NCBI GenBank assembly: GCA_052388135.1 | Contig: JBQTIM010000111.1 | Span: forward strand, 1-7,819 | Reading direction: 5' to 3' | Origin: JBQTIM01 sp052388135 | GTDB taxonomy: Bacteria; Elusimicrobiota; Elusimicrobia; FEN-1173 | Length of the DNA: 7,819 nt | In this document: piece by piece, positions 1 through 5,734 of the stretch | Layout of the letters: every line of letters begins with the position of its first letter | Numbering within the stretch: the stretch's first letter is position 1 | The notes under the pieces: generated by a model | What the model saw: the letters and a program-made list of their open reading frames with translations, nothing else | What the model was told of the DNA's origin: nothing | Database searches by the model: none | Position numbers and translations under genes: made by a program

Positions 1-1
1 G

Positions 2-1831
2 CCCAAGACCCTTCTCATCCAGGGCTACTGCCTGGGCCGGCTGAACCGCGCGCCGGAATCCGTGGCAACCTACCAGCTCCTGGTGGACCGCTTCCCCGAC
101 ACCGCTTTCGCCGCCCAGGGCGCGCACCTCATGGCCCTGGCTTACTTCCGGTCCGGCCAATACGTGCCCATCGTCACCCAGGTGAACCACCAATGGAGCG
201 CGCTGAACACCGACGTCCGGGCCAAGCAGCCGGCGGCCCTCTTTTGGATCGGCGAGGCGCACCTGAAGCTGAAGAACGGCCCCGAGGCCCGCGACGCCTA
301 CCAGAAATTCATAGACATCGCCCCGCCCGACCACCCGCTCATGGCCCAGGCCGTCTACGGCCAGGCCGTTTCCTACGTGGAGGAGGGCGACGTCAACAAC
401 GCCGTCCTCACGCTCCAGCGGGCGTTCCAGTCGGCCTCGGAAAAAGGCGACAAGCCTTTCATGGGCGCGCTCATGCTCAAGACCGGCGACGTCCATTACA
501 ACGCCAAGAACTACGAGGAGGCGGCCGCCGCCTACCGCAATTTCCAAACGATCGACGCCAAACATTCCGACATGCCCGTGGCGATGTACCGCGAAGGCCT
601 GGCCCTGCACCGGGCCGAATATTACAGCGACGCCGTGACGGCCTGGGAAAAGCTCGTCAAGGCCCACCCCAGGTTCGGCAAATCGCCCGACGCCCTTTTC
701 CGCGCCGCCAAGACCCGCTTCGACATGGCCCAATACCCCGAGGCCGTGAAGGGCTACGAGACCCTGATCAAAGCCTACTCCAAGACCGAATTCGCCAAGG
801 ACGCGCGGCTCCAGATCGGCCAATGCTGGTACAACGCGGGCGACTTCGGCCGGGCCATCGTTCACTACACGGATTTCCTGAACCGCTTTCCCGACGACCC
901 CCGGGCGCCCGGCGTATTGCAACTTCTGCAGACCGCCTACTTCCAAGCCAAGAAATCCCCGGCCGAGATCGAAAAGCTCACCAAGAACCAGCCCAAGACG
1001 CCCGTCCTGGCCGACATCTATTGGGAGGAAGGCGCCAAGCGCTACAACGAGAAGGACTACGACAAGGCGCGGGACTATTTCCAGAAGATCATCTTTGAGT
1101 TCCCGTCCTCCTCGCTGGCGGCCCAGGCCTCGTTTTACCGGGCCGAGTCGTTCTTCCTCCAGGAAAAGTTCCAGGAGGCGGCGCCGGCCTATCAGAATTT
1201 CATCCAGTCCTATCCCGAGGACGGCCAGATCAGCCTGGCGAAATTCCACATGGCCATCAGCCTCTTCAACCGCAACGAGTTCGCCCAGGCGGCCGAAGCC
1301 TTCAAAGACTTCGCCCGCGCCTTCCCCGACGATCCCATGGCCAAGAACGCCTCCTTGAACGCCGCCCTCTGCTACGCCAAGTCCAACGACGTCAACGCCG
1401 CCACCGCGGCCTACGAGGAATATCTGAAGCTCTATCCGGACGCCGAGGACGCCGGCGCGGTCTATCTGCAGATGGGCGCCCTGCTGGAAAAATCCGGCAA
1501 GGAAGAGCGCGCCGCCGAGGCCTACAAGAGCGTGCCCGCGTCGCTGGCCGAGGCGCCCGAGGCCTACTTCGGCGCCGCCCGCTGCTACCAGAAGCTGAAG
1601 AAAACGGAGCAGGAAAAAGAGGCCTACGAGCTCCTGCGCGCCACGGCCAACAAGGCCGATCCTTACCGCATCTCCGGTCTCCTCCAGCTTTCCAACATTT
1701 ACCTGACGGAGTCCCAGCCGGACAGGGCTCTGGCGGTTTGCCGGGACGTCCTGCAAAACGCCGCCGACCCCCAAAGCCAGGCCGCCGCCCAGGAATGCGT
1801 CAACGGCCTCCAGCAGGGCGGGGCGCAATGA
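2..1831 (+). CDS. Long TPR-repeat protein, 5' truncated by the window edge
   Basis: The reading frame is open from base 2 and gives 609 visible residues ending at TGA 1829-1831. An in-frame GTG at 62 is not the real start: the 20 codons before it already read as TPR sequence (GYCLGRLNRAPESVATYQLL), so the gene begins upstream. I count about 14-15 TPR units of roughly 36 residues. Typical cores are YNAGDFGRAIVHYTDFLNRF, EKDYDKARDYFQKIIFEFP and RNEFAQAAEAFKDFARAFP. Many units end in F-P-D or Y-P-D before the next helix, the style of TPR_6/BamD/CpoB-type periplasmic repeats. No membrane segment is visible, and any signal peptide would be outside the window. TPR arrays are protein-binding scaffolds. 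Next to ExbB/ExbD/TonB genes, a periplasmic or outer-membrane-associated scaffold is the likely role (inference). It is far longer than CpoB/YbgF, so it is not simply that gene. Confidence 0.9.
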   Translation, partial: PKTLLIQGYCLGRLNRAPESVATYQLLVDRFPDTAFAAQGAHLMALAYFRSGQYVPIVTQVNHQWSALNTDVRAKQPAALFWIGEAHLKLKNGPEARDAYQKFIDIAPPDHPLMAQAVYGQAVSYVEEGDVNNAVLTLQRAFQSASEKGDKPFMGALMLKTGDVHYNAKNYEEAAAAYRNFQTIDAKHSDMPVAMYREGLALHRAEYYSDAVTAWEKLVKAHPRFGKSPDALFRAAKTRFDMAQYPEAVKGYETLIKAYSKTEFAKDARLQIGQCWYNAGDFGRAIVHYTDFLNRFPDDPRAPGVLQLLQTAYFQAKKSPAEIEKLTKNQPKTPVLADIYWEEGAKRYNEKDYDKARDYFQKIIFEFPSSSLAAQASFYRAESFFLQEKFQEAAPAYQNFIQSYPEDGQISLAKFHMAISLFNRNEFAQAAEAFKDFARAFPDDPMAKNASLNAALCYAKSNDVNAATAAYEEYLKLYPDAEDAGAVYLQMGALLEKSGKEERAAEAYKSVPASLAEAPEAYFGAARCYQKLKKTEQEKEAYELLRATANKADPYRISGLLQLSNIYLTESQPDRALAVCRDVLQNAADPQSQAAAQECVNGLQQGGAQ

Positions 1832-1871
1832 CGGTTTTCAGCGGTTTCGTTCCATCACTTTCTCACTTCCC

Positions 1872-1878
1872 AGGGAGG
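1872..1878 (+). promoter_or_regulatory. Ribosome binding site of the ExbB-like gene
   Basis: AGGGAGG lies 9 nt before ATG 1888, a near-consensus Shine-Dalgarno sequence that supports this start. It sits in the 56-nt gap after the TPR gene. I saw no convincing promoter or terminator in that gap, so read-through from the TPR gene is plausible. Confidence 0.7.
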
Positions 1879-1887
1879 CCTGCTTAA

Positions 1888-2514
1888 ATGCACGAAATGT
1901 CGTTCATAGAAATGATGAAGCTCAGCTTGGTGATGCCGGTGCTGCTTTTGTTGTCCGTGATATTGGTGGCCGTTTTTTTTGAGCGCTGGATCTATTTCTC
2001 CCGCATGGCCGGCATAGACGCGGAGCTTTTCAAGCGCATCAAGGCGGCCGTGCTGGCCGGCAAGTTGGAGGACGCCAGAAGCCTCGCCGCCGAAGGCAAG
2101 GGTCTGGTGGCCCAGGCCCTGGAAGCCGAATTGACCGCCGCCAAAACCAAGGACCGCGAGACCATGGACAGCGTTTTGGGCTTGTATTATCAACGCACCC
2201 AGGCCCTGCTTGGCCGGCGGCTGGGGCTCTTCGGCACGCTGAGCTTCATCTGCCCCCTGCTGGGCCTTCTGGGCACGGTGCTGGGCGTCATGCGCGCCTT
2301 CCGCGACCTGGCCCTGTCGGGTTCCGGCGGCCCCGCCATCGTGGCGGCCGGTATTTCCGAGGCCCTCATCGCCACCGCCGCCGGCATCGCCGTGGCCGTG
2401 AGCGCCGCGCTCATCTTCAACTATTTCAACTTCAAGCTGAAGCACGTGCTCAACAGCCTCAACATCTTCGGGCAGGAAATCGCCCTCATGGTTTCGGGCG
2501 GGAAGGAAGTTTAA
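1888..2514 (+). CDS. MotA/TolQ/ExbB-family proton channel protein
   Basis: This 208-residue protein has the family's three-helix plan: TM1 at about residues 13-32, a cytoplasmic region to about 110, TM2 at about 112-138 and TM3 at about 150-180. The signature is clear: CPLLGLLGTVLGVMRAF around TM2, and GISEALIATAAGIAVAV in TM3. Thr130 and Thr163 are 33 residues apart and Glu158 precedes Thr163 by five. These match the spacing of the pore residues Thr148, Glu176 and Thr181 of E. coli ExbB, so the channel looks functional. ExbB/TolQ pentamers surround ExbD/TolR helices and use proton flow to drive TonB or TolA. The downstream ExbD and TonB genes favour an ExbB-like role, but TolQ- or AglR-like assignments cannot be excluded by sequence alone. 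An 8-T run at 1973-1980 lies in the TM1 coding region. The length is slightly shorter than E. coli ExbB (244 residues). Confidence 0.93.
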   Translation: MHEMSFIEMMKLSLVMPVLLLLSVILVAVFFERWIYFSRMAGIDAELFKRIKAAVLAGKLEDARSLAAEGKGLVAQALEAELTAAKTKDRETMDSVLGLYYQRTQALLGRRLGLFGTLSFICPLLGLLGTVLGVMRAFRDLALSGSGGPAIVAAGISEALIATAAGIAVAVSAALIFNYFNFKLKHVLNSLNIFGQEIALMVSGGKEV

Positions 2515-2523
2515 CGGCGGGCA

Positions 2524-2575
2524 AAAGCGAACGGGGAACGGGACAGAGCGGCTCGGCCGCCCCCGCTTCGCCTTT
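2524..2575 (+). other. Intercistronic structured inverted repeat
   Basis: The 78-nt gap between the ExbB-like gene and the first ExbD-like gene can fold strongly. The left arm is 2524-2536 (AAAGCGAACGGGG). It pairs with 2561-2575 (CCCCGCTTCGCCTTT) over 13 base pairs, with single C bulges at 2566 and 2572. Inside it, GCGGC (2548-2552) pairs with GCCGC (2556-2560) around a TCG loop. No clean T run follows on the + strand, so this is not a classical terminator. It may be an RNA stability or processing element, or an attenuator that sets the channel-to-plug expression ratio (inference). Confidence 0.45.
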
Positions 2576-2592
2576 AGGCTGAAAATAATTCT

Positions 2593-3039
2593 ATGAACGA
2601 TCCGTCGCAAGAATCATCGGAAACCGAGACCATCAACGTCGTCCCGCTGGCGGACTTGACGCTGGTGCTCCTCATCATCCTCATGGTGCTCTCGCCCATG
2701 ATCAGCCAGTCCATGATCCGTGTGGCCACGCCCGCGGTCAAGGCCGACAAGGACGTGAACTTGAAGCCCGACGACGACAAAAAGCCGCCGGAGCCCCTCA
2801 TCATCTCCCTGTCGACGGAGGGCGTCTACACGCTGAACAACGCGCCGGCGGAATCGCTGGACCAGCTCATGGCGGCCCTGCGCGCGCGCCTCGAGGAATC
2901 GGCGGGCCGGCCCGTCCTGGTGACGGCGGAGAACGGCGTGAAAGTGGGCAAGGTCGTGGAGGTTTTGGATTTGGCCAAGCTCAACGGGGCCGAGAAAGTG
3001 TCCCTCCTCAAGAAGGCGGGGGAGGAGGAGCCGTCGTGA
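2593..3039 (+). CDS. ExbD/TolR-family protein, first paralogue
   Basis: This 148-residue protein has the ExbD/TolR plan: a short cytoplasmic N-terminus, one TM at about residues 19-38, and a periplasmic domain. The motif INVVPLADLTLVLLIILMV matches the family's NVTPLxDVxLVLLIIFMV. Asp21 is at the proton-carrying position (Asp25 in E. coli ExbD). The periplasmic part has the family pattern: IISLSTEGVYTLNN, a helix LDQLMAALRARL, then PVLVTAENGV and a final VVEVLDLAKLNGAEKVSLL. It should plug the pore of the ExbB-like pentamer. ATG 2593 is the only good start, because the frame is closed by TAG at 2575-2577. There is no clear Shine-Dalgarno sequence, unlike its neighbours. The stop overlaps the next start (GTGA). 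The segment after the TM is more charged (Lys/Asp-rich, residues 50-64) than in the second paralogue and lacks its V-x-L-P motif. Confidence 0.9.
   Translation: MNDPSQESSETETINVVPLADLTLVLLIILMVLSPMISQSMIRVATPAVKADKDVNLKPDDDKKPPEPLIISLSTEGVYTLNNAPAESLDQLMAALRARLEESAGRPVLVTAENGVKVGKVVEVLDLAKLNGAEKVSLLKKAGEEEPS
3023..3028 (+). promoter_or_regulatory. Ribosome binding site of the second ExbD-like gene
   Basis: AGGAGG, within GGAGGAGGAG at 3021-3030, stands 7 nt before GTG 3036. It supports the GTG start and lies inside the end of the preceding gene, as expected for translational coupling. Confidence 0.7.
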
Positions 3040-3452
3040 GCAAGGTCCGCAGCTACGACGACGCGGCCATCGGGGGTGTGAACATCGTCCCCGTCATCGA
3101 CCTGTGCCTGGTGCTTTTGGTGATCCTCATCATCATCTCGCCCATGCTGGACACGCCGCCCGTGGAAGTGAAGCTGCCCCAGGCCCGCACGGAGGAGGAA
3201 AAGGAAAACAGCATCACCCTCACCGTGGCCCCCGACGGGCGCATGGCCCTGGACACGGAGCTCGTGACGCTGGAGGACCTGCCCAAGCATATGAATTTGC
3301 TCATCCGAGAGCAGGGGGATGATGTGCTTGTGGTGTTCCGCGCCGACCATGTCGTGGTGTACGGCCGCCTGACGGACTTGCTCAAGACCGTGAAGAAGGC
3401 CGGCGCGAAAAAGATTTCCCTGGGCACCGAGCCCTTCAAGGAGGCTCCATAG
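3036..3452 (+). CDS. ExbD/TolR-family protein, second paralogue
   Basis: This 138-residue protein starts at GTG 3036, overlapping the previous stop by 4 nt and preceded by a strong AGGAGG. The plan is ExbD/TolR: TM at about residues 18-38 with GVNIVPVIDLCLVLLVILII, and Asp22 at the conserved proton-carrying position. The extended segment PPVEVKLPQA follows the membrane. The periplasmic fold reads ITLTVAPDGRMALD, then LEDLPKHMNLLI, VLVVFRADHVVVYGRLTDLL and KKAGAKKISLGTEP. The R-A-D and the V-Y-G motifs are closer to textbook ExbD/TolR than the first paralogue. It differs from that paralogue through most of its length, so this is not a recent duplication. Two ExbD-like helices occupy one ExbB pentamer in known structures, so a heterodimer of the two paralogues is a reasonable inference. 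Confidence 0.92.
   Translation: MSKVRSYDDAAIGGVNIVPVIDLCLVLLVILIIISPMLDTPPVEVKLPQARTEEEKENSITLTVAPDGRMALDTELVTLEDLPKHMNLLIREQGDDVLVVFRADHVVVYGRLTDLLKTVKKAGAKKISLGTEPFKEAP
3438..3444 (+). promoter_or_regulatory. Ribosome binding site of the TonB-like gene
   Basis: AAGGAGG ends 9 nt before GTG 3454. It justifies the GTG start of the TonB-like gene, which begins 1 nt after the preceding TAG (3450-3452). Confidence 0.7.
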
Positions 3453-3453
3453 C

Positions 3454-4713
3454 GTGCGGCATTGGGACGCCCTTTATCAACGCCAGCCCCTGCCGCTGGA
3501 CGCCGCGCTTCTGGCGCTGGCCCTGGCTTTGCATTCGCCCCTGATGCTCCTGCACATAAAGGCTCCGGAGAAAGGCGCCAAGGGGAAATCGCGCCTGGTG
3601 AACATCGACTATATCGAGGAGCAGATCCAGAAGCGCAAGGAAAAGCCCGTGGCCCTGCCGCCGGCGCCGCCCCAGGTGGTGAAAGCCATCATCAAGAAGG
3701 TGGAGGCCGTCAAGCCGCCGCCGATTTTCAAGCCGGTCAACGTGCCGCCGCCCGCGGCGCCGAAAAAACTGGACCAGCTCATCAAGGCGCCGGACGCCTC
3801 CAAAATTGAGGCAAAGTCTTTGGCGGACAAGCTGGAACAGCAAAGGAAGGCGCTGGAGGGGAAAGCCGGCTTCCAAAAGAATTTGAACATGGCCGGGCCA
3901 GCCAAGGACATCAAGCTGACGGGCCCCGGCGCGGCGGCGCCGGCCGGTTCGCGTCTTTCCAGTTTGGCGGGGGCGGGCGGGCCCGCTCTCCAGGGGAAAA
4001 GCGGCTTCCAGGTGTCCAAGGACGCCATGCCCGGCTCCATCGGCGGAGACGACGACATCAAGCTCGGCGGCGCGGCCGCGGTCGTGGTTCCCGTGGGCCG
4101 CATGGCCCGGGCGGATTCATCCATTTTGTCGCCGGTGGTCAAGGACAAAGGCTCTCTGCAGGGCGGCGGCGATCCTTCCCAGATGGCCTCGGCCAAGGGC
4201 TTGACCGGCCTGGCCGGCGGAAGCGGCGGCGCCGGCGCCATCGCCACCGGGGGCTCGGCGCGCGTTCCCGCCGGCGGCGCGGCGGCTCCCGTGAAAACGG
4301 GAAAGACCCTGGCGGACAATTCCCTGGGCGGTTCCGGCCCCGCGGGGACCCAGCCCGCGGCCATCACGGCGCCGGCCGGCCTGCCCATTCCCGTCAAGCG
4401 CGTGGTGCGCGCGCCCAAGCCCATGTTTTTGATCACGGGCCCACTGCAGAACCGGGCGGTGGTCCAGCGGGAAGTTCCGGCTTATCCCGAATGGGCCCGC
4501 AGCCAGGCCATCGAGGCCGCTGTGGTCCTCCAGTTCACCGTGACGCCCGAGGGCCGGGTGAAGGACAACATTTTCCTCGTGCGCACCACGGGATATCCAG
4601 CGATGGACGAACTGGCGGTGAAGGCCCTGCGCAAGTGGCTGTTCGCGCCCCTTCCGCCGGACAAATACGAAGAGCAGACGGGCACCATTACGTTCAACTT
4701 TTCCGTACGGTGA
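3454..4713 (+). CDS. TonB-family energy transducer with long Ala/Gly/Pro-rich spacer
   Basis: This 419-residue protein resembles TonB in plan. A short N-terminus leads to one TM at about residues 15-35 that carries His27. A charged helix (NIDYIEEQIQKRKEK) follows, then a Pro/Lys-rich stretch at 64-105 and a coil-prone segment at 104-136. A long Gly/Ala-rich spacer runs to about 330, and the TonB C-terminal domain occupies about 333-419. That domain shows VPAYPEWARS, AAVVLQFTVTPEGRVKD, RTTGYPAMDELAVKAL and RKWLFAPL, which match the family's YPxxA, V-x-F-x-V-x-x-x-G-x-V and W-x-F-x-P pattern. TonB proteins couple inner-membrane ExbB/ExbD to outer-membrane partners. The TM histidine of the TonB S-x-x-x-H motif is present, but the serine position is Ala23. 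The protein is longer than E. coli TonB (239 residues). The partner is unknown: no TonB-dependent receptor is visible here. A TolA- or GltG-like role is possible. Confidence 0.88.
   Translation: MRHWDALYQRQPLPLDAALLALALALHSPLMLLHIKAPEKGAKGKSRLVNIDYIEEQIQKRKEKPVALPPAPPQVVKAIIKKVEAVKPPPIFKPVNVPPPAAPKKLDQLIKAPDASKIEAKSLADKLEQQRKALEGKAGFQKNLNMAGPAKDIKLTGPGAAAPAGSRLSSLAGAGGPALQGKSGFQVSKDAMPGSIGGDDDIKLGGAAAVVVPVGRMARADSSILSPVVKDKGSLQGGGDPSQMASAKGLTGLAGGSGGAGAIATGGSARVPAGGAAAPVKTGKTLADNSLGGSGPAGTQPAAITAPAGLPIPVKRVVRAPKPMFLITGPLQNRAVVQREVPAYPEWARSQAIEAAVVLQFTVTPEGRVKDNIFLVRTTGYPAMDELAVKALRKWLFAPLPPDKYEEQTGTITFNFSVR
3850..4080 (+). repeat. Two-copy degenerate repeat inside the TonB-like spacer
   Basis: Residues 133-162 and 178-209 of the TonB-like protein share the pattern AL(E/Q)GK(A/S)GFQ, then M-x-G-P/S, then DIKL and an Ala-rich end. 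At the DNA level the cores at about 3856-3876 and 3991-4011 are also similar. This suggests an old tandem duplication of about 45 codons within the spacer, perhaps setting its length or providing a binding motif (inference). Confidence 0.6.
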
Positions 4714-4717
4714 GGCT

Positions 4718-5734
4718 ATGAAAACACGACTCGACCTTTTCGCGGCATCGGTGGTCTTCGCGGCTCTGTCGGCCTTGGCGGCCCCTGTCCGTCTGCACGG
4801 GGCTCCCGCCCGGGCGGCGGACAAAGCGGCCCCATCCCAAGCGGAGGCGGCGCCCGCCCAAGAGAACCCTCCGGCCGGCGACGCGGCCCCCGCCGCCGAA
4901 GGCGCGCCCGCCGGTTCGGGCGAGAACCTGGACGTCACCGTCACGGGCGAGGCGAAGGACGAAATCCCCGTGCTCAAAGAGCCGCCGTCCCTGGACGTGC
5001 CTTTGAAGGACGTGGCCGGCCTGGCCCGCGAGGGCCAAATCGAGCGCATCCTGACGGAGGAAGTCAGCCACATGAGCTGGGAACAGCAAAGCAAGCTCAT
5101 GGCCCCCGACTCGCGCCAGACCGCCTATTCCCTGCCGGCCCGGCTTCCCGCGCCGCCCTTTTTCCGCATGGAAGTCCCGCACGACAAGCCCATCGAAACG
5201 GTCTCCTGGGAATTCAGCGTCGTGGACCAGGCCAACCGCGTGGTCAAAAGCCTGAAAGGGGAAGCGCCCCCCGAGGACTTCTTCGTTTGGGACGGGTTCG
5301 AGGAAGGCCGGCCCGTCGTGCGCGCCGGCCCGGCCTACAGCCCCGTCCTTCTGACCACGGACAAGGACGGCAAGGCGCGGCGCTTCTTCGGCGAGCCCAT
5401 CCAGCTCGACGCCCTGCAATACGAGCAGGCCGGCATCCTGCACGTGGAGTTCGTCAACGACCGCCTCTACGACAAAAACTCAGCCGATTTCTCCAAGAAC
5501 ATGCTGCCCCTGGTGAAAGCCGCCGTGGACCAGCTCCGCCGCCGCGCCGGCGCGCCCTTCCGCCTGGTCGTCCACGACGCGCCGCCGGCCAAGTCCCTCA
5601 CCGACCGCCGCCTTGAAAAATGGAAGGCCCTCCTGGCCGACGAGCTTCTCATGGACCCCAAAAGCATCGTGGCCGTTTCCTCCGGGCCCGGCGACCGCGG
5701 CCGCGTCACGAGCCTTCAGGTGGGCGCGCGATGA
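4718..5734 (+). CDS. Exported protein with FlgD-like Ig fold and divergent OmpA-like C-terminal domain
   Basis: No named family is recognised; the domain calls come from patterns. The 338-residue product starts with MKTRLDLFAASVVFAALSAL, a likely Sec signal peptide. A Pro/Ala-rich stretch (about 30-68) follows, then a short predicted domain (70-140). Residues about 148-230 fit an Ig-like fold of the FlgD type: SWEFSVVDQANRVVKS, FFVWDGFEEGRPV, AGPAYSPVLLTTDKDGKAR. Residues about 238-338 follow OmpA-like topology: ILHVEFVNDRLYDKNSADF, a helix LVKAAVDQLRRR, FRLVVHDAPPA, LTDRRLEKWKALLADEL, and SIVAVSSGPGDRGRV. The usual G-H-T-D and N-x-x-L-S-x-x-R-A motifs are eroded, so peptidoglycan binding is uncertain. 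The start is 4 nt after the TonB-like stop, with AGG very close to the ATG. A periplasmic partner of the TonB-like protein, perhaps a Pal analogue, is inferred. Confidence 0.75.
   Translation: MKTRLDLFAASVVFAALSALAAPVRLHGAPARAADKAAPSQAEAAPAQENPPAGDAAPAAEGAPAGSGENLDVTVTGEAKDEIPVLKEPPSLDVPLKDVAGLAREGQIERILTEEVSHMSWEQQSKLMAPDSRQTAYSLPARLPAPPFFRMEVPHDKPIETVSWEFSVVDQANRVVKSLKGEAPPEDFFVWDGFEEGRPVVRAGPAYSPVLLTTDKDGKARRFFGEPIQLDALQYEQAGILHVEFVNDRLYDKNSADFSKNMLPLVKAAVDQLRRRAGAPFRLVVHDAPPAKSLTDRRLEKWKALLADELLMDPKSIVAVSSGPGDRGRVTSLQVGAR

Noticed and set aside
62..64. GTG 62 as the start of the TPR gene
   Set aside because: The frame is open to the window edge and the residues before the GTG continue the TPR pattern, so the start is outside the window.
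2524..2575. Reading the intercistronic hairpin as a Rho-independent terminator
   Set aside because: No T run follows the stem on the + strand, and ending transcription here would separate ExbB from its ExbD partners.
1855..2610. A 251-codon open frame on the - strand opposite the ExbB-like gene
   Set aside because: The translation is His/Gly/Gln-rich without recognisable structure and lies antisense to a strongly conserved channel gene.
4117..5100. A 327-codon open frame on the - strand across the TonB-like and Ig/OmpA-like genes
   Set aside because: It spans two well-supported + strand genes and their junction, and its product has no family pattern; it is a GC-rich shadow.
5620..5730. A 5' extension of the TPR/OmpA-like gene to ATG 5620
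   Set aside because: It would place 37 Arg/Pro-rich residues before a clear signal peptide and overlap the upstream gene by over 100 nt. ATG 5731 has the ATGA overlap and a ribosome site.
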